Source of the DNA: Isoetes taiwanensis
Lineage: Eukaryota > Streptophyta > Lycopodiopsida > Isoetales > Isoetaceae
Direction of reading: 5' to 3'
Assembly: GCA_021234155.1 (NCBI GenBank)
Contig: JAJEKV010000017.1
Coordinates: 11,165,525 to 11,229,524, forward strand
DNA: 64,000 nt
The notes under the pieces are model-generated. The model searched no databases and was not told where the DNA came from. It worked only from the letters and a program-made list of their open reading frames with translations. Position 1 is the stretch's first letter, and every line of letters starts with the position of its first letter. The position numbers and the translations under genes were made by a program. Shown one piece after another: positions 56,121 to 64,000 of this stretch.

Positions 56121-57790
56121 ATTTGCTAGCAGCAGCTACAACTGTAGGTTTAGTGGTGGAAGCACAAGGGGTGGTGGTGGAGGTGGAGGCAGCAAGTGAC
56201 ATGCCGACGTTGGCAGACGGAGCCATTGTAGCAGGATGTGCGACTGGGGTTGCATCAGAAGGGCCTCAATGGTTTGAGGTGCATGCATCAGCATTTGGTG
56301 GCTTGAAGATCTGCGCATCCTTTCCTCGACTAGCCCCCGCCGCCTCCCCCCGCTTATGACACTTGACTTTCTCCAACTCATGCCCGCGATCCTCCTATTG
56401 TGCCGAGTCGATCCCTGCCTACGACATGGCAAAGTCCCTTCAACCGCCGCTCTGGCGAGGGATGGCCGCCGCTTCAGGCGCCCCTAATCGTGAAGGTGAC
56501 CACCCGAGAGCAAGCCAAGGCACCGGGCTCCATGGCAGCTCGCCTAACAATGTGTACAGCATATGGAATGTCATCCGTGCCAGATCTATGTCCGAGTCGC
56601 TGATGAGGTGCTCTCCCCGCCTTTCGCCGATCGCAAGACCACCACATTGTGGCTTCGCCTCCGCCCCCCGACTCGAGGTGGCCGCCCGCGGCCGGGCCGC
56701 CGCAAAGATGTGCTATTTGGCGGTATGGGGCATGGGATGTGGCATGCCGGGGTGATGGCGCATGAGGCATCTTGATGATGCAGCGATGGGTCGCCTTTGG
56801 TTGACATCTTGCAAAAAGCCGTAGGTGGATCCGCATGTCCCGCGGCCGTGGCCTCTCGCTTCCCGGCTCCGGAGCTCAGCTCCTGCTAGAATTGCTGCTG
56901 CCTTGCCAATTCATGTGTGCAATGCCGCAATTGTTCATGGGCATTTGCATGGAGGCCCTTGCCTTGCTAGGTGATGGTTGGTCGAGTCTCCCGCAACTCC
57001 TCGGTTCGGCGGCTCGACCTTACCTCAAGTGCTCTCAACTCGATTGATCGCCAAAGGCCTCAGACACTTTGCATCATGGTGGCAGCCTCCTCGACTTCTG
57101 ACTAGAGGCGGGAGATGATTGCCATTGTCTCATGCTCAGCACGCTGCCTATCTTGTGCCATGGTCTTTATGATGGTAGAGAGAGAGTTCACACGAGCTCG
57201 CAGACCAGCAAGATCCTGCTTCTCCTGGTGTCTTTCAAAGTGTGCCAAATGGATGTCGTCTTCCAGTTGTTGTGTGCGGGTCTCTATCTCTACAATCCGC
57301 TGCTTCTCTGCTGCTAATTGTCTTATGAGAACATGGGGCACCGAGGACTGGATATCTTCTGCCATGCCCGCAATTCAGGTCTTGTTGCTCTCAATTCATG
57401 CCTCCAATTGTTTCAAGACCTTTGTCTGTGCCTGGTCTGCCACAGGGTCTGAACAACAATCAACCTCCTCTCGGGTCGATCTTGTTGATCGGGCCTTGCC
57501 CGCTCTCTCCCTCATGGAAGTGGCCTCCCTTGCCCTTGCCGCCTCGGTTGGGGTTGTTTTCATGGGGGCCATCTACTTGGTTCTCCGGCTGCCTATCATG
57601 TCCAAGACCGACAGCCTTTGGGGCGGCTCGACCTGGTCCGGGCATGGGCCCGGGCTTGGCCTTTGGGTTGTGGCTTGATGGATGTCTCCATCCAAGTGGA
57701 GGTCCGGGCAGAGGTACACAAGTGGCTATTGTCGCTTTTGGAGATATCCCATTGCAAACAGATGTTGAATCGAAGCACTTTGGGCTCTAG
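56121..57790 (-). pseudogene. ORF1-like region of LINE copy C
   Basis: A coiled-coil block lies at 57102-57365 on the - strand (AAEKQRIVEIETRTQQLED and a leucine heptad pattern). It is preceded by a Gly/Pro-rich, basic segment at about 57460-57660 and followed by a low-complexity region. LINE ORF1 proteins bind RNA and form trimers through coiled coils, which suits its position upstream of the endonuclease. No RRM or zinc knuckle could be confirmed. Confidence 0.5.
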
Positions 57791-58150
57791 ATAAACCTTG
57801 TGTGCCAGGGTATCTCTATAAAAAAATATGTTAATACTAAAATCCTAAATGAAGAACAAGTGTGTTGAATATGCACGAAAAAAAAAATGTAGTTTTGACA
57901 TGATCTTCCAAACATGCACATCGCAAGTTAGCCTTTGTACTTTGAAGACTTGTTTGTATCTTGAAGACTTTTTGAAACTTTACAAAGGAAAATGGGGTTG
58001 AAATATTGATCCAATGTTTGAAGAAACATCGATATTAAGTCATGTCATATTGTGGGCATATTCAATAGAGATGGCATTCACATTTTCGTTAATAAATTTG
58101 CTAATAATCATGTTCTGCAATGAGAGGATAGGGAAAATTCTCAACTATGA
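57791..58150. other. Intergenic, nothing recognised
   Basis: Composition drops to AT-rich at the LINE boundary. No gene. Confidence 0.4.
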
Positions 58151-58330
58151 ACTTAACGACGTCTTGCAATGTGAGTGCTCTATAACAATTTCCGTTATGT
58201 TAGATGCAATGTAACTTAAGGACATCATGCAGTGTGGAGCATTCTATAACAATTTCCGCTATGTTAGGTGTAATGTAACCCACCTAATCATGCAAAGGTG
58301 AAGTGCTTTATAACAATTATTGTTTGCTGA
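58151..58330. repeat. Tandem repeat, three units of about 65 bp
   Basis: Units share CTATAACAATTTCCG(T/C)TATG and TTAG(A/G)TG(C/T)AATGTAAC. The third is degenerate. Confidence 0.8.
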
Positions 58331-59744
58331 TTTTTAATCTAAGGGGAAGTGTGAAGCAAAATCATGTCGTTATGTTATCCTAACATAAAGGAGTATCCAT
58401 TATATTTAAAATTTAATCTAACATAATGGCCAGTGTGAAGCCACCCTAACATGACCATTAGTGCCCGTGATAATATATAAGTTACATCATATAAGAAATT
58501 TATTGCAGCAACAAGGGCCATCACGGACATTTCTTTGGTTCCATACATGTGCATTTGAACCCACTGTAAAGGATTTGTGTGAGTTTAAATGGAGCAGAAG
58601 ATGTTCTGGAACACACGGGATCTGTATTCATGTCTTTGCCTATGGATGTTTTCTAATGACCATGGAATTCCCACTGTCAATATTTAACGCATCTAAGAAG
58701 TAACTTAAAGGCTTGAGTACCATCTCAGAAGGTGATCAAACAAAGGTCCAAATGGTATAATTATGTTGCACATTGAGTTCCCAATGGTATAATTCATTCT
58801 AAATTTAGTGCACCCCAAAAACAAGTGCCCACGTCGTGGGGATCATATCAAAGTTCCACGTGATATAAATGACTCTAAGGAGATTGCAAGACTAAGTTAT
58901 GCTTAAATTTTGATGTCGAACTTGAGTTACTATAGACTATGAACACGTGTGAACATTTTGCCTTAGTGAATTATAATTAGTGTTAAGACAGAAGAAGTTG
59001 TCATTAACCACTGAATCCAAAATATAGCACCTCTTAATTGGGGATTTATGTGCGCCTCTCGATAACGTTTTTGGAAAGACATGAACAGCCCTGGTGTAAT
59101 CTGATCACTAGAAATTTTGGCGCAGTTAAAAACTAATAAAGAAACAGAAGCAAACCTTGATATTGCCAACAATTTTAATGACATATGGCAGACTTCCTTT
59201 GCCTGAGCATGATCAATAAATCTTAATATGAGAAAACTAATATTAAACCTCATAAGTGTTGTTTAAATTGTAAATCCTTTGTTCTGCATATAAGATTTAG
59301 CTATACAATATCCCTTTAATCAAATAACGAATCATTGAACCTATACTCATTAGTTATTGTTCACATGAATCAGCTTAACTACTGTCTATCGCACATCATG
59401 AATTTCCAAAATAGCCGATTACATTGAAAGCATAGCCAATCTAATCTGATTCACTGTTTTTCTTACGTTTATAATAAGATCGATCCTTTATAGGATCCAC
59501 CGACGTCATTTCATTGCTACCTTTCTGTAGCAATTTCGACATGCCAATTTAGTCGCTCGCTGGGTTTAAGATACCTATAGTTAACCAACATAAAGACATA
59601 CACAACAAGGAAATGACCATTAACCTTTAGACCTTGATACTTCATTTTCCCCTTCCGTTCCTTGTTGTTCTTCAACTCTAATACTGTCTTATGTATCTCT
59701 TGGATCAATACGAAATTGAGTCAAAAATGTATGTGACAAAAAAA
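58331..59744. other. AT-rich intergenic region
   Basis: No gene was recognised. The last part may include copia 3' sequence, but no LTR was found. Confidence 0.4.
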
Positions 59745-60475
59745 AGCTTTGTTCTCGCTTTATAACTCGCAATGATTCCTTGAACTGGAGATGATTTGAT
59801 TGCGGCAAAGCTTTAGTAAGAATTTCTGCTACTTGGAACTGCGTGTTTATATATTAAACTGTAATATAATTTCTCGCAACCATGTCTCTAATAAAATGCA
59901 TATGAAGTTCTATGTGTTTTTGTTCTTTGATGTAGAACAGGGTTCTTGCAAATAGCTATACAGCTAACACTATCACACCACAAAACTATAGGTTTCCTTT
60001 GTTGCGCTCCAAGCTCTTTCAAGTAACCTTCTGGCCCATATTATTTCTTTGGCTGCCAATGTTGCTGCTCCATACCCTGCTTCTGCAGACGACATAGCCA
60101 TGGTAGTTTGTTTTTTACACTTCCAAGCTACAGCAGCTCCTCCTAACAAGAGTGAAAACCCAGAAGTTGATTTCCTGGTATCAAGACATCTTGTTCAATC
60201 TGCATCAGAGAATGCCTTTAATGTGAGATCATCATTTCTAAAATATATTCCTTCTTCTACTGTTCCCTTTAAGAACCTGAGTATTCTTTTCGCAGCCATC
60301 CAATGCTGTTTGCCAAGATTTGAACAATATATGCTAAGTAAGCTTATAACAAACAAAATGTCAGGTCTGGTACTGTTGCAAACATACAGTAAACATCATA
60401 TTAGTTCTCTATATGGTGTATTTGTCATTTCCTCTACTTCATGCTGCAATTTTGGACACATATCTGCATAAAGTT
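59745..60475 (-). pseudogene. Ty1/copia pol fragment (RT end and RNase H)
   Basis: On the - strand the copia-type order is DILFVISLLSIYCSNLGKQH, WMAAKRILRFLKGT, LKAFSDADWTRCLDTRKSTS and AMSSAEAGYGAATLAAKEII. These are followed by WCDSVSCIAICKNPVLHQRT, LHMHFIRDMVARNYIT and VAEILTKALPQS. RNase H degrades template RNA. Frameshifts occur near 60030 and 59925, the latter in an A-run. No integrase, gag or LTR is seen, so it is an orphan fragment. Confidence 0.88.
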
Positions 60476-60935
60476 TATAACAGGGTAGCGTTAGAGTCGC
60501 TACTTGTTTGCAATCATACATTCCAAATCTTTTCCCATTCCGCATCTCCCATGCTTTCTACCATCATGAAATACCCATGAGATCTTGAATTCCATGCCTA
60601 CAATTCATTTCCAAGTCAAATTTTGGCTTTGAAGATTTTTTCTAGTCAAAACTACACTTTCAAGAACCATTCACATACCACACACTTATCATACCACTTC
60701 CACATCATTCAAGGTTCCAAAACCTCACTTGACTTGGTCATACATGGGGTCAAAGATCAACACTCCATCCATCAAAGTCAAAGAAAAAGGGAAGATCATA
60801 AGATCCCTAAGGGAAGCATTCAAAAGTCAAGTTTGCCTACGGAAATGCTAATGATTTGCATTTTTACCAAAATTGACCCATGGAAGGTACAATTGAAGTG
60901 GCAAGTCATCACACACATCACCTCTCTTGTCATGC
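60476..60935. other. Intergenic, nothing recognised
   Basis: A 111-codon + strand frame (60623-60958) crosses the LTR border and has no known domain. Confidence 0.4.
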
Positions 60936-63444
60936 TGTTGACCCTAAACCTGGCTTAAAGGTCAGCCACAAGGATCCAACTTGAGTTTTCACCAAATTGG
61001 GGTTAGAACCTCCGCATCACTTAAGGTGATCACCATGCAAGAAAATTCCAAAGATAAGTTCAAAAAATTTTGAGTTCAATACCTTCCCATTTTCAAAAAA
61101 TGGCACCTTTGCCAAAACAATTGTGGTGTTGGAATGCGATTGATTTTTGAGTCGATGTCAGAGACTTGGTCAAAAAAGTTGTAGATAATTAATCAGAAAA
61201 TCTCCACCAAGTCGAGATTTAACTGGAGTTATTCGAGTCCAAAGTGGGGTCAAATTTTGGTCAATAGAGGTCAAATGTAGAAAAATAAAGGATCGTAAAT
61301 TGAGATTTGAGTTGCCAATCACTTTCTTGAGAATTTCCAAAGCGTAGGTTGCAATGGTGTCGGGGAGAGAGGCACGAGTCAAATCCTCATTTGGAGGTGT
61401 AGAGGTATTTTTGTGACCGATTTGGCAAAATACAAGAAAAAAATACTCAATACCCCGAGAGCAATTTTTGAATTTGAGCTATACTTGGTATTTTTGAATG
61501 ATTCCAACTCCTCAAGCTTCCTTATCACCCAAGGATGGGTGGCGATAGGCCAAAGGTGTTAAAAACACTCGTGGATTTTTCTATAGAATTTTTTATGGCA
61601 AGAATTGCTATGGAAAATATCGAGACAAATTCACAACTTGATAAATAATTTGGATTGATATGAAGGTAAATATATCAAGATAACAATGGATAATGATGTT
61701 TCATAGCTCCAAGTACAAGAAAATAATCATCAAAAGTCGTAAGGTAATTTCTCGAAAGTAATGTCAACTAGATCTTGTAAATCCAGCTTGAGGAGAGCTC
61801 AAGAACTTCAAGGATCGCCCGCATCTTTGCTCAAGAATGATCAATGTAGGATCCGAATACTTCGGCCTTCAAAAATGTTCTGATTATGCTTCCCCAGATA
61901 TAGTTTTTGAATTTCGTTCCAAAGGATTTCGGGTGACAAATTTAGGCTTAAATTATTGCTTAAGTTCCGGATCCAAGAATAAATTGGTTGCGTGAAGGAA
62001 GGAAGGAAGGAAAATTTTAACGCCCACTAACCCAATCGGGTTATGGGACCAAGTACATAAGGGATCAAGTCCCGACCAAGTCCAAACAAGAACATGGGCC
62101 AAGCCCTTAAACCAAAGCACAACGTGAGCTAGAACACAACCATCATGACCCGGATTAAAACCACCTGAAAAACCGCTGCCGATGACTATGGCTGCTATGG
62201 TCGCCACCGATCCAAAATCCATGCCGCTGCACAAGCAACAAGCATACCTTCATACCTCCAAAGCAGCAAAGCTTCACCAAGCAACTCCGAACCGTAACCT
62301 CTTCAATAACCGGTGCCGGAAAACAGACGCCTTAACGCCAATCGCCTGCATTAACGCAGTGGAAGGCGGCGCCGTAAAACCGCCAGTGGAAATCGCCCAT
62401 CTGAGGTGCCTCCTCACCCATCCACCAGCCCCGCCAAGGCGCCAAAGACTTCTGTGTATAAACGCCAAGAAGCGACATCCACTCGTGCAATAATACTGTG
62501 GGCGCCATCCTTCATCGCCGCCGCCCAACACCATCCATCATCGCGATCCGCCGCAAAGCCAGCGCCAGCGCCAGCGCCAGCGGAAAGGAGAAAGTGGTGG
62601 GTTGATGGAACTTTAGCAGGAGAATGGAATCAACCGGCGCGATTCGAGTTTAAACTCGGATTTAGGGTTCATGGTCAGATATTTTCGGGAATTTCCGCGA
62701 TACGCTCGGTTCAGATTTCCTTTAAATATGCCGGGAATATTCCCTCAGATTTGGGATTTTAGGAAACTTTTACCATGGTTCAAACTTAAAGCTTGTATTT
62801 TCTTGAAGTTTTATGCATGCTTAGACCATGGCATCAAGCACCCATAACCTAATTTGAAGTTCTTAGGACCATGAGACCAATTTGAAAGAGTGGAGAGCCA
62901 ACAAGGGTTTAACCATGAAATATGAGGTGAGAAATAGAGATTGGCCATGGGGGCAATAAAGACATCATGTGGATAGTGGAGATAGATGGCAATAAGACAT
63001 GGATGTAAAGAAAACAAGGTCCACGATTAGCAAGGTATGGAGTAAGTGTGTATGGCAAGGAAAAAGCAAATGTAGAGGGCAATGGTGCAAAAGTGGATAG
63101 GGAATATAAGAAGGGAAAAATGGCTAAACAAGGTGACAAGGGTGGAACCATAAAAGGGAATCTTCCAAACTTTAACTTCCAAACTTCGAGTAATATCTTC
63201 CAAACTTCATAACCCAGAATCTTCTAGAGCATATTCTTGACTAAGCATTTGACTTTAAATAAAATACCTCTTGTGAAGTTTTGAACCTTAAGCATTGTTT
63301 GACTTGAAGCATGAACATCTTTTGACCTCCATAACAATGTTGAGTGACAATAATCTTCCAAGCTTTGACCTAGTCTTCTAAAATGAATTGACCTAGTTTG
63401 AACATATGAATCCTCCATTAGCATGTTGCCCTTTGGGGGCAACA
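60936..63444 (-). repeat. 3' LTR of the second gypsy copy, interrupted
   Basis: It begins TGTTGACCCTAAACC and ends GGGGGCAACA. An insertion of about 620 bp at 61992-62615 splits it. Without the insertion its length is close to that of the intact LTRs. A target duplication cannot be tested because the other end is outside the window. Confidence 0.88.
61992..62615 (-). mobile_element. LINE 3' fragment inserted in an LTR, copy D
   Basis: It starts with (GAAGG)n and the family terminus in inverted orientation (AACGCCCACTAACCCAATCGG, GGTTATGGGACC). It continues as G+C-rich DNA ending in repeated GCCAGC units near 62560-62580. The LTR sequence resumes at about 62616 (GCAGGAGAATGG). The LINE is therefore younger than this LTR. 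Confidence 0.75.
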
Positions 63445-64000
63445 TCTCGCCAAAACAAAAGAATGGCTGGTCCCCTCAGCCATAAAGGGTCTTCAATCTT
63501 GTACCAAGGTGCTTGAGTGAAAATCATGGTAGAGAGGGAGTGTGATGTGTAAGTGTTAAGGGAGTAGAAATGAATGTGGTGGGGGGAATGTGAATGGAAT
63601 GTGACAGGTGGAAAAGAATGAAAATGAATGTAAATATGATGGGATAGTGATGGAAATGGAGTGTAATGGGGAATGTGAAAATGCTGAAATCTCGCCAAAA
63701 CAAAAAAATGTGTGTCTCCTTGATGTCTCCAAGAGCAACTCTGCTAGGATGGAAAAGCTGAATTGCAGAGTGCTTTCCTCTTACGGAAATGAAAGAACAA
63801 GAAAAAAAAAGGTTTAAATGGATGGTAGGACTACTTATGGCGTATGAATAAAGATGGGAAAAGGGTGCACCTCGCCATGGAAACACACAAACTAGTTGTA
63901 ACGAACCTAGTGACCTTTGGGGATATGATTTTTAGCAAGCTTATCTTATCTAAATATTGTGTAGTCCTATATTAGCATTTCGAATTTGGTGAGCACCATA
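63445..64000 (-). other. Internal 3' non-coding region of the second gypsy copy
   Basis: It matches 22274-22860: CTCGCCAAAACAA next to the LTR, GGCTGGTCCCCTCAGCC, repeated GTGAATG units and CAACTCTGCTAGGATGG. Integrase has not been reached by the window end. Confidence 0.75.

Larger units (their letters stand above)
52716..57790 (-). mobile_element. Near full-length degraded LINE, copy C
   Basis: On the - strand the order is a basic, coiled-coil ORF1-like region, endonuclease, reverse transcriptase and 3' end. It finishes with CCCATAGGCCAATTGGTCTC and a short (CTATT)n tail at 52716-52740. Several frames are broken, so it is inactive. G+C is higher than in the flanks. It represents the source family of the three shorter copies in the window. 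The 5' boundary is placed where the G+C-rich sequence stops. Confidence 0.85.
60936..64000 (-). mobile_element. Second copy of the 10.3-kb gypsy family (runs off the window)
   Basis: An LTR (60936-63444) and 556 bp of adjoining internal DNA match 20283-22800 in order and orientation. It is therefore the 3' end of a - strand element whose coding part lies beyond position 64000. It is more diverged than the two LTRs of the 20-30 kb element are from each other. Confidence 0.88.

Overview
This window is nuclear DNA from a land plant with a large, repeat-rich genome. The evidence is Ty3/gypsy chromoviruses, a non-chromodomain gypsy element, Ty1/copia and LINE remnants, plant-type MITEs, and one host gene with short GT-AG introns. 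I cannot name the species. Unusually AT-rich stretches and simple repeats fill the gaps. No rRNA, tRNA, CRISPR or bacterial-type operon was seen.

Layout. 1-2.4 kb: two copies of a 67-bp hairpin and a TATA box lie upstream of a decayed, unrecognised protein gene. 2.5-15.35 kb: two related chromoviruses lie head to tail on the + strand. The first has lost protease-RT. The second keeps most of gag-pol in broken form and directly abuts the LTR of the first. 15.35-17.64 kb: AT-rich DNA with short tandem repeats. 17.64-30.85 kb: a LINE (+) is split by a complete gypsy element (-, 20283-30561). That element has about 2-kb LTRs, a 5-bp target duplication, a primer binding site and a degraded gag-pol.

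30.85-38.4 kb is the most gene-like part. It holds a possible LEA-like relic (-), then the density-regulated protein (DENR) gene on the - strand. DENR has eight exons (34282-37320), all with GT-AG splice sites, and one missing base in exon 5. A Tourist-like MITE lies upstream. 38.4-47.9 kb: AT-rich DNA with local duplications, a chromovirus LTR fragment and a 680-bp foldback element. 47.99-50.23 kb: a small LTR element with no gag or pol and a perfect 5-bp target duplication. 51.4-57.8 kb: a 5'-truncated LINE copy, a duplicated RY-motif block, and a long degraded LINE on the - strand whose 3' terminus recurs four times in the window. 59.7-60.5 kb: a copia RT/RNase H fragment (-). 60.94 kb to the end: the 3' LTR and adjoining internal DNA of another copy of the 20-30 kb gypsy family, itself interrupted by a LINE fragment.

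The only gene likely to act for the host is DENR, a translation re-initiation and recycling factor that works with MCT-1. Everything else is mobile DNA in various stages of decay. I found no convincing new biological system. The observations most worth checking are the unrecognised decayed gene at 841-2367, the LTR-start stem whose two arms change together between family members, the long foldback element, the pol-less LTR element, and the single-base lesion in DENR.
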